Part shown: piece after piece, positions 1-9,210 of the stretch
How the letters are laid out: each line of letters begins with the position of its first letter
How positions within the stretch are numbered: position 1 is the stretch's first letter
Notes under the pieces: generated by a model
What the model saw: only the letters and a program-made list of their open reading frames with translations
What the model was told of the DNA's origin: nothing
The model's database searches: none
DNA from: Leptospiraceae bacterium
GTDB taxonomy: Bacteria > Spirochaetota > Leptospiria > Leptospirales > Leptospiraceae
DNA length: 37,184 bases
NCBI GenBank assembly: GCA_017996175.1
Contig: JAGOHK010000043.1
Span: 1-37,184 of the forward strand
Direction: 5' to 3'
Translations under genes and position numbers: made by a program

Positions 1-68
1 TTGATTAAATCCCATTCAGATTCTTTCAAATCACTCGGATATGGTTTTCTTGTTTTGTCTTTTGCCAT
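1..68 (-). CDS. IS5-type transposase, N-terminal start only (partial)
   Basis: Reading the minus strand from the ATG at 66-68 gives about 22 residues, beginning MAKDKTRKPYPSDLKESEW. The pattern 'YPSDL..sEW.LI' is typical of the N-terminus of IS5-family (IS1031/IS402-like) DDE transposases, where it opens the helical DNA-binding region. The rest of the gene lies left of the window, so the catalytic residues cannot be checked. No clear ribosome binding site is visible before the ATG, which is common for IS transposases. Confidence 0.7.
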   Translation of the reverse strand, partial: MAKDKTRKPYPSDLKESEWDLI

Positions 69-122
69 ATCATATATTTCGTACAACACTGCCAAACACT
101 TGATCCCTTTTCAGACACGCTC
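1..122 (-). mobile_element. right-hand end of an IS5-family insertion sequence
   Basis: The stretch upstream of the transposase start ends, read on the minus strand, with GAGCGTGTCTGAAAA (108-122), which resembles IS5-family terminal repeats. The next three bases, TTA (123-125), fit the TNA target duplication used by IS1031-like members. The other end lies outside the window, so neither the inverted repeat nor the duplication can be confirmed here. Confidence 0.55.
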
Positions 123-275
123 TTAAATATTAAAGAGCAAACAACGAAAAGAAAAATTTTCGTAGATTCTCAATATGTTGAGTCTTTCGAAGAACTAGTA
201 ATATTAGTTTCTATGCTCTATGAGAAAAAGGCAGGAAAACTCATTATAGACAGAACAGACAATACTATTCTATAA
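123..275 (+). pseudogene. 3' end of a gene cut by the IS insertion
   Basis: An open plus-strand frame starts directly at the inferred IS end and runs 50 codons to a TAA at 273-275. The sequence looks like real protein, including IFVDSQYVESFEELVILVS and KAGKLIIDRTDNTIL at the C-terminus. It has no start codon of its own, so it is most simply the tail of a gene whose front lies beyond the IS. The family is not recognised. From 276 to 349 I see nothing further. Confidence 0.5.
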
Positions 276-349
276 AGAAGTAATAAAAAAGTACTATCTG
301 ATTTTTATTGAACCCTCTCTTACATTAAAAATTTTCGTAGGGCTAAATT

Positions 350-832
350 TTATCTAACTATCTCATAAAATTTATTTCCAACTAAGGTCCCTAGCTTTCC
401 TTCTACTTCTCTGCTTTGAGCCTTTTGAAACTCAGAATCGATTTGTTCTTGCGAATATCCCATCCAAGTGGCATCAAATAAAAAATGAGACGCCATGAAT
501 CCAGGATCTTTCGAAAAAGAACTGATGATAAACTCATCAATCGGACAGTTTGCTAGTTTAATCCAGGGGTAGTACCACAAACAGTAACATTCCTCAGAAT
601 CTTCTTCATGATATCCATAAACAGCATACGTGTATCTATTAGAATTTTCTGTTCTAAAAAAATGCATCGATAATATTATCTTTTCACTATTCTCAATATT
701 TGATTGTGTTTGAATTGTATAAAAAGCTGATTTCAAATCTTCTTTTGAATAATCATTTCCATAATACAAACAGATACATTTATACACATCTTCAAATTCA
801 GTGAGTTCGAAAAGTTCTTTCAATGTAATCAT
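350..832 (-). CDS. hypothetical protein, 160 aa
   Basis: The product is a soluble acidic protein with no signal peptide or membrane span. It begins MITLKELFELTEFEDVYKCI and is rich in aromatic residues (YCLWYYPWIKLANCP near the middle). A good ribosome binding site (AAGGAG, about 10 bases before the ATG) supports the start. The small, acidic, single-domain build resembles contact-dependent immunity proteins or the small DUF proteins often found beside toxins, but no toxin is adjacent and I do not recognise the family. It is read in the same direction as the CHAT gene to its right but is separated from it by about 100 bases. Confidence 0.65.
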   Translation of the reverse strand: MITLKELFELTEFEDVYKCICLYYGNDYSKEDLKSAFYTIQTQSNIENSEKIILSMHFFRTENSNRYTYAVYGYHEEDSEECYCLWYYPWIKLANCPIDEFIISSFSKDPGFMASHFLFDATWMGYSQEQIDSEFQKAQSREVEGKLGTLVGNKFYEIVR

Positions 833-931
833 TTCAAATTAGCTCCTTTTCAACTCAGAGTCATCTCTGTAATATTTTTTTGAAAAAAAATATACTGTAA
901 TGAATAAATTTTAAATCAAATACGTTCTCCT

Positions 932-3913
932 TTATTTCCCCCAATATTGAAATGCAGCCCAATACTTAGGCTCATGAAGTTTTAGTTCTTTATATTGATC
1001 TCGATTTCCCATAGGTTTATCCTTGGAAAGAAAATCATTCTTCCATTCTCCCGATTTTAATTTCCCCTGGGCAAAGTACAAAGCTTTTTTAGGATCATTG
1101 AATTCTTTGAGACTACTATAAAAATAATGCATAAATACGCTTGTGCCAAAATCGGAAATAGACCACAGGCTAACTAAAACGCCATTCGTTCCTGCTATCA
1201 TCCATGAGCGGGTAAGACCTATTATTCCTTCCGTTCCACTCAATTTTCCAATTCCTGTTTCACAGGCTGACAGTACAATGAGATCGGTTTTAACATTTAG
1301 TCCAACAATTTCAGAAGCTAGTAAACTGCCATCCTCATTTGGAAAGTTAGGAAAATTTGTCTTTAATGATTTCAATTCTTCTTTTGGCATTTGAGACTTT
1401 TGACTTAAAATAACTCTACTGGTTTCTGGAAAATTTTGTTCTGCTTTTCCATGTAAAGAAAGATGTAGATATTGTATTTGATCCAGCTTTATTGTTTTTC
1501 CTTCTTTTGAAAAACTTCCCTTGTTCAAAGATTTGAGTGCTTCCTCTGATGCCCAAGCTCCTAAGAATGTGGCTGCCTTTCGATCTGTTTCATTATCATA
1601 AAACATTTCGATTGTATTCACAGTTTCCAATCTGCCACCAGGTAGATCATTCCAATTTCCTTCTTTAAATCCGTCTCTCTTAATTTCCAAAAGAGCCAAC
1701 TCCCTCTGTCTTGGATCATTCCACTGTTTTGTTTCTTCCAATAGAGAGCCTATTCCTCTTCCTGAATAATAAGCCCCTCCGAATGCTACGATTGGCTTTC
1801 TATTCAAATTGGAATAATCTCTTTCTTTACTTCTCAATTTATATAATATAGAGAGAGAAGGAGCATAAGAAATTGTATAACCAGTAATTCCTGCATGTTC
1901 CAAAACAGAATCAATCGGCAAAATACCAATAGCCCCATCGGGGATAATAACGATTTGTTTATAGTTCTCTGGGATATTTTTTAGAATAGGTTCTAAAAGA
2001 ATCCGATATATCTCTTTTGCTTTTTCTTCAGTCTGTGCTTTTTTTTGGAAATAATTATCATCGTTGAGGAGTGTTCTGTAATCTGTGACAAGTTTGGATA
2101 AACTATCTCCATTAATATTTAAATTTTGAGATTCAGTAGGTTGATCTTTATAAGATATAAATGCTCCAACTTGTAGTTTAGCATCTATAAATGAGATCGC
2201 GACTTCATTTTCTGATAATGATTGAGAGGAAAGTTTTACATCTGGAACTTCTGGATGTCTTAGTTCTTTAAATCTTCTCTTAGAATCTTTTGTTTCAGGG
2301 GAATCTTCGTTTTTTTGTATTGTCAATTCTTCTTCATACTCTTCGAGTTTTCGATTTGCTGCTTCATAGTCTTGTTTGGCATTTTCTATTACTTTCTCAT
2401 TCGCATTTTTAGAGTTCAGGTTTGATAGAGTTTGATTTGTCATAGCTCTTTTTTGCGAAAGTTCCACCCATCTATCTATATAATTCTTAGATAAACCAGA
2501 AGCTTCCAGAGCAAAATGTTGAGACATGTTTTCAAAAAAGGAACGAGTTAAAAATTCTTCTTTCAGCTGAAATATAAATTCTTCGTTTTCTTTTTCACGC
2601 AGAAATTCTAAGAAAGAACCTTTCATAGGCAAACTTATTCTTTCTGAAAAAAGAATTTTATTGTCTAAGCCGCTCATATCAGATTTTACTTCTAAAGCAA
2701 CATTAACACATTTTCTTAAAGTATTTCTTGCTTCTTCATTTTCTCTTCGCATGAGATAAATATAAGCAAGCATATTTAGCACTCCAATTTGTTCATATTT
2801 ATTGAAAATTTTTTCATAAAGGGAAATTGATTCTTTAAATGATTTTTCAGCTTCTCTAAGATGGAACCTTTGGACGAGCGACGGAAATTGCCCTAATTGA
2901 AATGAAATCGAACCTAAACCTCCTAAACAAGCAGCGTCTCCATGAATATTTCCAACTTTATTATAAAGATTTTTTGCATCTTGATAAAGTTCTATTGCTT
3001 CATTAAAATTCTTTTGTAAGGAATACATGTCAGCTAGACGAGCTTTGCTATTTGCTATTCCAAGAATATATTTTTTTCTTTTTTGGGAACTATCGATAGC
3101 TTTTATATAATATTTCTTAGCATTTTTGAAATCTTGTTTATTAAACCAAACATCTCCTAGAAGATAATAGCAATTTGCCTCACCAATATTATTCTTCTTA
3201 TACTTTGGACAGGCTTGTTCAAGGTATCTTTTTGCCGAATCCGAATCTGGCATCCTCATTGCCAATTGACTTTTTAATAACAAAGAATTTGCCTCTCCAT
3301 CTTCCGATTTACCTTTAAATAAAGAATACGCTTCATTATTGAATTTTGTTGCCATTTTAAAATCGCTCTGACTCATCGATATATTTGCTAATCGAAAAAG
3401 AACTTCTCCTTTTATTTCCCCCGATAATTTTTCTTTGTTACATAAATTCAGAGCTTCTAATAATAAACTTTTTGCTTTTAATAAATCTCCTTTTAAGTCA
3501 ATATATGCAGAAGCTAAAGTAGTATCTGATACAATTTTTGCAATAGCACTTTGTTTTTCTGACCCAGTTTCATTTATCTTTATCTGAGTTAATATATCCT
3601 GATATGTAATAAAACTTTTTTTCTTAGGGCTTATGATTTTATTAATAGTTTCCAGAATATGAATACCTTGGTCAATATTACTAAATCTAGCAATCCAGTC
3701 TCCGTAACGAATAACATTCATTATCCAATTAAATTTTATTCTATCGATATTTTTATCATAAACAAGATTGAATTCTTTTTGATTTTTTGTCTGTAAAAAC
3801 TCGTTTAATAAACTCTTATCATTTAAAGAAATCTCCTGTTCCTGTGCATTAATCTGAGAAAACAAACATAAGAAGAGAATAATAAAGCACCGCAGATTTG
3901 TTTTAACTTTCAT
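932..3913 (-). CDS. exported TPR-CHAT caspase-like protease (copy 1)
   Basis: This 993-residue protein starts with a signal peptide (MKVKTNLRCFIILFLCLFSQ, cleavage near INA-Q). Helical TPR-like repeats follow at about residues 140-420, then a charged coiled-coil-like stretch at about 470-560 and a CHAT domain at about 590-993. CHAT domains are caspase-fold cysteine peptidases. The predicted catalytic His821 (HLSLHGK) and Cys884 (LSACETG) are both present. I chose the ATG at 3911-3913, which has AAGAAGGA upstream and starts exactly at the signal peptide. A longer frame from a TTG at 4018 would bury that signal. It is clearly related to the CHAT proteins at 12699 and 18338 but belongs to a different subtype: its ending (YWAAFQYWGK) and repeat region differ. 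The substrate is unknown. Confidence 0.85.
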   Translation of the reverse strand: MKVKTNLRCFIILFLCLFSQINAQEQEISLNDKSLLNEFLQTKNQKEFNLVYDKNIDRIKFNWIMNVIRYGDWIARFSNIDQGIHILETINKIISPKKKSFITYQDILTQIKINETGSEKQSAIAKIVSDTTLASAYIDLKGDLLKAKSLLLEALNLCNKEKLSGEIKGEVLFRLANISMSQSDFKMATKFNNEAYSLFKGKSEDGEANSLLLKSQLAMRMPDSDSAKRYLEQACPKYKKNNIGEANCYYLLGDVWFNKQDFKNAKKYYIKAIDSSQKRKKYILGIANSKARLADMYSLQKNFNEAIELYQDAKNLYNKVGNIHGDAACLGGLGSISFQLGQFPSLVQRFHLREAEKSFKESISLYEKIFNKYEQIGVLNMLAYIYLMRRENEEARNTLRKCVNVALEVKSDMSGLDNKILFSERISLPMKGSFLEFLREKENEEFIFQLKEEFLTRSFFENMSQHFALEASGLSKNYIDRWVELSQKRAMTNQTLSNLNSKNANEKVIENAKQDYEAANRKLEEYEEELTIQKNEDSPETKDSKRRFKELRHPEVPDVKLSSQSLSENEVAISFIDAKLQVGAFISYKDQPTESQNLNINGDSLSKLVTDYRTLLNDDNYFQKKAQTEEKAKEIYRILLEPILKNIPENYKQIVIIPDGAIGILPIDSVLEHAGITGYTISYAPSLSILYKLRSKERDYSNLNRKPIVAFGGAYYSGRGIGSLLEETKQWNDPRQRELALLEIKRDGFKEGNWNDLPGGRLETVNTIEMFYDNETDRKAATFLGAWASEEALKSLNKGSFSKEGKTIKLDQIQYLHLSLHGKAEQNFPETSRVILSQKSQMPKEELKSLKTNFPNFPNEDGSLLASEIVGLNVKTDLIVLSACETGIGKLSGTEGIIGLTRSWMIAGTNGVLVSLWSISDFGTSVFMHYFYSSLKEFNDPKKALYFAQGKLKSGEWKNDFLSKDKPMGNRDQYKELKLHEPKYWAAFQYWGK

Positions 3914-4094
3914 TGTAGACCATATCCTTCTTGTGAGCGAACATATCATTAGATCAATATTTGTATTCTGGGAAAGGAGGAGCAAGTTCATATTCAAAAA
4001 AAAATGTGTATTCCTCAAAAAAAATTAAAAATTTTTCACAACATTGTATCTACTTAACTGAAAGCTTCTGTAAAACACAGAAGAGGAGAAAACA

Positions 4095-4634
4095 ATGAAA
4101 ACTATATTTGGAATATTAATTATCGTATTGATTAGCTTTGTAGCTATAAATGCTGAAACACAAAACCAAGATGCCGACTACCCATATCTCGTTAGTAGTT
4201 CGCCAGAAGTGAATAACAATGAAACATTGCTTATGGAAACCTTGACAGTTGCTGTAATTGGAGCCTCTACAGAGGACTTATTTTCTGCCTTCCTTTACCT
4301 AATGAATCAAAGTCGAAATGGATATGTTAGCATAGAAAAGTTTGAAACGGATTTATTGTCTATACATACTAAGGCAAGCCAGTTAGAAAGTAACGTTAGT
4401 GCTATTGTTATAAATAACAATAAACTTTCAGATGTAAAGGCTGTACTATTAATTGCAATAAACGAAATAAAGGATTCAGCTAAAAACCTTCGCCATGCAA
4501 TGGAAAATTACAAGGAGAATAAAAAAGAAGACGGAGACTCCTATCTTAATACCGCAGCTTTGAAACTTGCAAAAGCAGGATTTCTTATTAAGAAAGCAAA
4601 AATGAATGTTGCTTCAAACGAAGATTCGATATAA
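4095..4634 (+). CDS. exported helical hypothetical protein, 179 aa
   Basis: The product opens with a classical signal peptide (MKTIFGILIIVLISFVAINA, cleaved before ETQNQ). The remaining ~160 residues are predicted mainly helical, ending in a Lys-rich amphipathic region. It is preceded by a strong ribosome binding site (AGAGGAG). A 7-bp hairpin (4065-4083, loop AAAAC) sits directly against that site and could affect translation. The gene stands alone on the plus strand between two minus-strand units and is divergent from CHAT copy 1, with about 180 bases between the start codons. The family is not recognised. A periplasmic partner or inhibitor of the neighbouring proteases is possible but is only inference from position. 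Confidence 0.75.
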   Translation: MKTIFGILIIVLISFVAINAETQNQDADYPYLVSSSPEVNNNETLLMETLTVAVIGASTEDLFSAFLYLMNQSRNGYVSIEKFETDLLSIHTKASQLESNVSAIVINNNKLSDVKAVLLIAINEIKDSAKNLRHAMENYKENKKEDGDSYLNTAALKLAKAGFLIKKAKMNVASNEDSI

Positions 4635-4648
4635 ACTTAAACAACCAA

Positions 4649-4682
4649 CTCGGAATTCCTACATTGGGATTCCGAGATTTTC
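4649..4682 (+). terminator. hairpin terminator after the 179-aa gene
   Basis: A perfect 8-bp stem, CTCGGAAT (4649-4656) with ATTCCGAG (4669-4676), is followed by ATTTT. It lies 15 bases after the stop codon at 4634. The short T run makes this a moderate Rho-independent terminator. Confidence 0.6.
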
Positions 4683-4690
4683 CTCTCTAC

Positions 4691-4838
4691 TCACTTCCCC
4701 CAATACTGAAATGCTGCCCAATACTTAGGTTCGTGAAGATTAAGATTTTCATACAGGATTCGATCTCCCAGCTCTTTATCTTTAGAAAGAAAATCTTTCC
4801 TCCATTCTCGCGATTTCAATTTTCCTTGCGCAAAGTAT
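4691..4838 (-). pseudogene. C-terminal relic of a fourth CHAT gene
   Basis: Translating the minus strand to the TGA at 4691-4693 gives about 48 residues (AQGKLKSREWRKDFLSKDKE, then LHEPKYWAAFQYWGK and stop). This nearly repeats the last residues of CHAT copy 1 (AQGKLKSGEWKNDFLSKDK, LHEPKYWAAFQYWGK). DNA similarity to 938-1078 stops abruptly near 4838, where the downstream part of the neighbouring M48 gene begins. No start or catalytic region remains, so this is the tail of a CHAT gene whose body was deleted. Confidence 0.85.
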
Positions 4839-7635
4839 TCCTCTCTAAGCTATTTTTCATTTGCTCTAATTCGATTTTATACGGAGTATCCAACATTTTA
4901 GTATGAATTGCATTCAAAATACATTTCATTTTATTCTCCTTATCAACGGAAACCGTGCCTTGTTCCTTTTTGTAGGAATACTGCAACGTAAAAAGATAGC
5001 CCAGAGTAAAATAAGAAATATTATTTTTCTTTGGAAATGAGGGCAAAGAATTTAAAACTTCTTCGTTTTTACATTCCTGATTATTCTTAATATAAATGTT
5101 TACAATTTTTTCTTCTTTACCTTTACTCAAATTCTTTAGGAGTAACTTCAAATCATTTTCAGAAAATTCACAACTTCTCCCTTTTTCAGGACAATTATCC
5201 TTAGAATAACTATTAATAAAATGAATCTTAGCAATTTCTATTGCTGCTCTATTATTCTGTATATCTAGCGAATTTTTAGTAGTAGGTAATGCATTTAATG
5301 CTTTTTCAATGTACTTCCTTGCTTTCATTGGAATGTGTTCATTTTTATTTTCCTTTCTATGTTCTTTTTTAGTCGATAGAAATTTTCTCACTTCGATATA
5401 CGCCTTATAATAATATGCCACAGATAGATTGTTCCGTATTTTATCATTGGAACGGAACTCTTTTAAAGCGGGCTCTAAAAGTTCGATAACCTTATCAAGT
5501 TTATAATTTACTTCTTTCTCATTTGAAAAAGGATTTCGTTTTAAGGAAGTTCTCAGGCAGGAGATATTTGGATATTCTTCACGACAATCTTTTCCAAAGA
5601 AGGACTTAGCTTCTTCTTCAAGTGAGTATTGAAGGTTAATCCCCGGAATTTCTTCATAAGAAATATGCATTGGAATTTCTGGCGTTTTTTCATCTATCAA
5701 TATAGATTGTAGCAAAATATAACTTCGATTTACAACAATGGAGGGGTTAACACCTATTTCAGTTTCTGATATATCTAAGAGTTTTTCAGCTTCTTCTAAA
5801 ATTTTCTTTGCATTCTTTTTATCGGGAGAAAAATTTTTTATTAATCGAGAAACTTTTTTAATTCGATCAATAGCTTCAAAATTAGCAGAAGCAGCAGTAT
5901 GTAGTTGTCTTACTTTGGGGATTAACCTTTTTAGTCTTAACCGATTGGGTGGATGTGGATCACCACCACTCAATTCTGGAAATACTTGAAATGGATATTT
6001 TCGAATCCAATATTCAAATAACCGCAAGAAATCTTCTCCTCTATAGCCTGCTAAAAATGCATATCTTAGTCCTTCTTCATCTGCCTCATATTCATCTTTC
6101 CATGAGTCTTCTAAATTGAGCCAATCATCTTTGGCTTTTTTTCCAAAAGGATTCGAATACATTGTACGATTATATACAAATTCTGGGTTTTCGGAAAAAC
6201 TACAAAACTTTCTTAAATGTCCACCTATCACATGATGAAGTTCATGACCTAATACGCCAGCAATGATTCCTTCCTGGATGTTTTTATCTTTTGGATATTC
6301 TTTGACAATATCTGATAAAAAATTCTTTCCGAAAAAAATGGTAATAGTATTATTTTTAAATGTAGTAGATACATTATCACTGCCTTTACCGCTTGTAATT
6401 AATATTCTAACTTTATTAGTAATTGGAATTCGATTTTTTACAAATTCCGTTTTTAATATTTTATTCAGTATAACTCTAATTTCTGATTCAATTTTTTTTG
6501 CCTCCATATCTGTAAGGATATCTTCACCTTGATCTAGAAGTCCTTTTACATTACCTGAATCATTTAAAAACTTATATTCCTCTTTTGCATACTTAGAAAA
6601 ATCAGTCTTATACTTTTCTATTGTTTCTTCATCTCGAGCAATTGTGGCAGCACTTAAAAGATAAGGATATATTTCAAAGTTTTCATTCCATTTCTCCAAA
6701 CCTTTTTTAAATTCGTCTATTGCTTCTTTGTGTTTTCCATTTATATAATTATATTGTCCACGCAGCCTATATAATTCTGATGCAAAAATTTTACATGCAG
6801 GGTTAGCAGTAGCACACGGTTTTGTTTTCTCTTCCAAGTCTTTTAAGTATTGGTCGATTTCCTTTTTCCCTAATTTTTGTTTTGGATAAGATGCGTATAA
6901 AGGAAGATTCCTCTCTAATTTAGCAATGATAAAAGCTGGAGTGTTATCGAATTCTTTATATCGATTCAGAAAATTCTCCCAAAGATCGGAACGATATTTT
7001 TCTCTGTATTCTAAAGTCTTTCGATAAATAAAACCTTCTTCCGGGCTATAGTAGCTTTTTATAATATATTCTTTTGAAAGATTTACTAAACTACTATTGC
7101 CACTATTTTTGTTAATTTCTATTCCTTTTGAAAAACTCTCATTACTAACTTCTAATTTATTTTCGCAATATTGAAGAAGACCATTTTTAAACTCTTGGCT
7201 TCGTGAGCTAACTTGTTTTTTATAAATACTTTTTTCTACTTCTGTACATTCGCCTGGTTTACTAACCTGCATCCCCTCTAACAAATATGGAATAGAAATC
7301 CCTTCTATACTTTCTTCGGATCTAGAAAATTTATCTTTTGCATCATTTAAAAATTTTATACATAGTTGGTTACTCTTTGGATTATCTTTAAATTCTTCGC
7401 ATATTTGCAGATACATTAAAAAGGAATCTTCTTTATAGACTTGCGAATCATTTAATGTACATTCTAAAAATTCTTTTAACTCTTTTTCGCTTCCTTTTTT
7501 AGCATAAATACATTCTTGAAAAATTTGATTCGATTCTTTAAGTTCTTCCTGTTTGCTAAAGAAGTTATTAAAAATATTTTTACAATCTACAATAACAAAT
7601 AATAAGAAACAAAATATAAAATGATTCGTCCGCAT
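4816..7635 (-). CDS. M48-family metallopeptidase lipoprotein with TPR-like repeats
   Basis: The 939-residue product has a lipoprotein-type signal (hydrophobic stretch then VIVDC, Cys18). About 400 residues of helical repeats follow, then an M48-type zinc peptidase core. HELHH at residues 464-468 gives two zinc ligands and the catalytic Glu, and EYEADEEG near residue 517 supplies the third ligand. A long C-terminal TPR-like region follows. M48 enzymes cleave membrane or secreted proteins (HtpX and BepA are examples). Here the domain would be lipid-anchored in the envelope. It is the last gene of the operon, 1 base after the anti-sigma-like gene. The final ~8 residues (ERNTLRKEN) come from reading out of frame into the CHAT relic, so the original C-terminus has been replaced. 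Confidence 0.85.
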   Translation of the reverse strand: MRTNHFIFCFLLFVIVDCKNIFNNFFSKQEELKESNQIFQECIYAKKGSEKELKEFLECTLNDSQVYKEDSFLMYLQICEEFKDNPKSNQLCIKFLNDAKDKFSRSEESIEGISIPYLLEGMQVSKPGECTEVEKSIYKKQVSSRSQEFKNGLLQYCENKLEVSNESFSKGIEINKNSGNSSLVNLSKEYIIKSYYSPEEGFIYRKTLEYREKYRSDLWENFLNRYKEFDNTPAFIIAKLERNLPLYASYPKQKLGKKEIDQYLKDLEEKTKPCATANPACKIFASELYRLRGQYNYINGKHKEAIDEFKKGLEKWNENFEIYPYLLSAATIARDEETIEKYKTDFSKYAKEEYKFLNDSGNVKGLLDQGEDILTDMEAKKIESEIRVILNKILKTEFVKNRIPITNKVRILITSGKGSDNVSTTFKNNTITIFFGKNFLSDIVKEYPKDKNIQEGIIAGVLGHELHHVIGGHLRKFCSFSENPEFVYNRTMYSNPFGKKAKDDWLNLEDSWKDEYEADEEGLRYAFLAGYRGEDFLRLFEYWIRKYPFQVFPELSGGDPHPPNRLRLKRLIPKVRQLHTAASANFEAIDRIKKVSRLIKNFSPDKKNAKKILEEAEKLLDISETEIGVNPSIVVNRSYILLQSILIDEKTPEIPMHISYEEIPGINLQYSLEEEAKSFFGKDCREEYPNISCLRTSLKRNPFSNEKEVNYKLDKVIELLEPALKEFRSNDKIRNNLSVAYYYKAYIEVRKFLSTKKEHRKENKNEHIPMKARKYIEKALNALPTTKNSLDIQNNRAAIEIAKIHFINSYSKDNCPEKGRSCEFSENDLKLLLKNLSKGKEEKIVNIYIKNNQECKNEEVLNSLPSFPKKNNISYFTLGYLFTLQYSYKKEQGTVSVDKENKMKCILNAIHTKMLDTPYKIELEQMKNSLERNTLRKEN

Positions 7636-7636
7636 A

Positions 7637-8620
7637 TCAATCTATTATTTCAAGAATTAACTCTTGCAAATCTTTTAGTTTAGATTTTCCATTACCACTC
7701 TTATACGCGTCAAAAAGGGAATGTATTTTTTCAAATGGAAACTTTTTTCTGTCCGGTTCTTTTATGGTATCCATAAAGTATAATGAGGTTTTTACTCCTT
7801 CTGTTGCGGCAACATCATTGATTGTTTTTAGGATTGCTACCTCAACTTGAATTAAACTTTTACCTATTAAAATTAGTCCATCATCTTTGTTTAGTTTACC
7901 ATTCTTAGAAACACTGTAGAATTCTTCTTTGTCATTCACTTGAATATTCTTTTTATTTTCTAATGCCTTTTTATATTCATGGGCTTTTTTAGCCTCATCT
8001 AGTTTACCTTCCTTTTTAAGAAGTTCAATGTATTTATCCAGAACTTTTAAGTATTCCCCATCTGAATTTTCTGGATTTGTTTTTTCAAGAATCTCTGAAT
8101 AGATGCCTATTCGTATCAGTAAAATTTCACTAGTCACTTCTGCATCAGAAAACGCCTTTTTAGCAGAGCCAGAATTTAAGCTGAAATATATTTTATCCTG
8201 TATTTCTTTACCCCAATAAGAAACTTCTGACTTGTTTTCTTTATTGAAAAAGAATGAATAGGCAACAACAGAAAGAATAACAATGCTTAGCCCACCAAAT
8301 GCATAGATAGGAATTTTGGGATTTAAAAAATTTGTTAGCTTCTCCCAAATCCCAATATCTTCCTTTTTTGATTCCTTTGGACTTACTTGCATTCTAGAAT
8401 TTAGTTTTTTTTTTACTAAAGCAATTTTATCTTGTACCTCCGATGGATCAAGTTCTGTGTTTAATGCATGTAGTATTTCTTTATTTTCGTATAGTAAATC
8501 TGAAAGAGCGAATAACGATTGTTCTTCTTCATTCCTATTTTCTAAATCCTTCTTTGAGAGGGTATCTTCTCCAGATGATATTTCTGCCAGTTTTTTTAAA
8601 AACTTCTCTGAGCTATTCAT
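7637..8620 (-). CDS. single-span anti-sigma-like membrane protein
   Basis: The product has 327 residues: a charged cytoplasmic part (1-102), one membrane span (about 103-125, IPIYAFGGLSIVILSVVAYS) and an outer part of about 200 residues rich in Lys and Glu. This layout, together with a 4-base overlap (8617-8620) with the sigma factor gene just upstream, is the usual arrangement of an ECF anti-sigma factor. No zinc-binding HxxxCxxC (ZAS) motif is visible, so it would be a non-zinc or divergent type. The outer part is the obvious place for a signal or a protease to act. The role is inferred from topology and position, not from a recognised domain. Confidence 0.65.
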   Translation of the reverse strand: MNSSEKFLKKLAEISSGEDTLSKKDLENRNEEEQSLFALSDLLYENKEILHALNTELDPSEVQDKIALVKKKLNSRMQVSPKESKKEDIGIWEKLTNFLNPKIPIYAFGGLSIVILSVVAYSFFFNKENKSEVSYWGKEIQDKIYFSLNSGSAKKAFSDAEVTSEILLIRIGIYSEILEKTNPENSDGEYLKVLDKYIELLKKEGKLDEAKKAHEYKKALENKKNIQVNDKEEFYSVSKNGKLNKDDGLILIGKSLIQVEVAILKTINDVAATEGVKTSLYFMDTIKEPDRKKFPFEKIHSLFDAYKSGNGKSKLKDLQELILEIID

Positions 8621-9168
8621 AAATCATTCCTCCAATTTTTTATTCCTTTTTTGTTTAAGCATTTTTTTAAATCTTTTAATGCTTTGTAGTATTCATTGTA
8701 TACCTCGCTAGGTAGGCGTTTTAATTCCGATGCTACTTCTTTAATTCTTTTACTTCCATAAATAATCAGTTGTATTAATTTTTTAGGCAATTTAGGTAAA
8801 CCCTCTAAACATTTATCTAGAGCATCCAAAACTTTAGCTTCTTCTTCATTTCTTTCAAATTGTTCCTCTACCGTATTCCTTGGGTCTTTAATTTGTTCGA
8901 AAATTTCTGAATTATTAGTTGTGTCTAATTTTTTTGCTTTTAATACTCTAAATAACCAATACTTAAAAATTACAGCCAAATAGGTTTTGAAACTAGCACC
9001 TCTATCACCTCTGAATTTTTTCAGAGGCTCTTCTTTACGTTCAATTATCCATAACATAAATTCGCTTACGATATCTTCTTCTTCTGTTTTCAAAGTTTTG
9101 CAAGCATCCGTAAATCTTATGATCATAAGGAATTTTCCCATTCCTTCATTAAAAGCATCTTCTATCAT
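8617..9168 (-). CDS. ECF-type RNA polymerase sigma factor
   Basis: This 183-residue protein has an N-terminal region-2-like segment (EEDIVSEFMLWIIERK, then RGDRGASFKTYLAVIFKYWL, the promoter-melting and -10 reading part). A C-terminal region-4 helix-turn-helix-like segment follows (LPKKLIQLIIYG, IKEVASELKRLPSEVYNEYY). There is no sigma-1 or sigma-3 region, consistent with the ECF group. I chose the ATG at 9166-9168, which has AGGTG 8 bases before it; an in-frame GTG at 9175-9177 would add three residues. It lies 42 bases after the lipoprotein gene and overlaps the anti-sigma-like gene by 4 bases. The protein should direct transcription of a small regulon, possibly including this operon. Confidence 0.8.
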   Translation of the reverse strand: MIEDAFNEGMGKFLMIIRFTDACKTLKTEEEDIVSEFMLWIIERKEEPLKKFRGDRGASFKTYLAVIFKYWLFRVLKAKKLDTTNNSEIFEQIKDPRNTVEEQFERNEEEAKVLDALDKCLEGLPKLPKKLIQLIIYGSKRIKEVASELKRLPSEVYNEYYKALKDLKKCLNKKGIKNWRNDL

Positions 9169-9210
9169 AGTAAACACACCTATTGAACGTAAAGGTTCTC
9201 CATTTTTTTC

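Noticed and set aside
1143..1394. Plus-strand open frame inside CHAT copy 1
   Set aside because: It is antisense to the conserved CHAT catalytic region and has no ribosome site or recognisable protein features.
3914..4018. 35-residue N-terminal extension of CHAT copy 1 from a TTG
   Set aside because: It would place a good signal peptide inside the protein. The ATG at 3911-3913 has its own ribosome site and begins exactly at the signal peptide.
4664..4906. Plus-strand open frame over the CHAT relic
   Set aside because: It is antisense to the relic and the M48 gene end; the minus-strand match to CHAT copy 1 explains the sequence.
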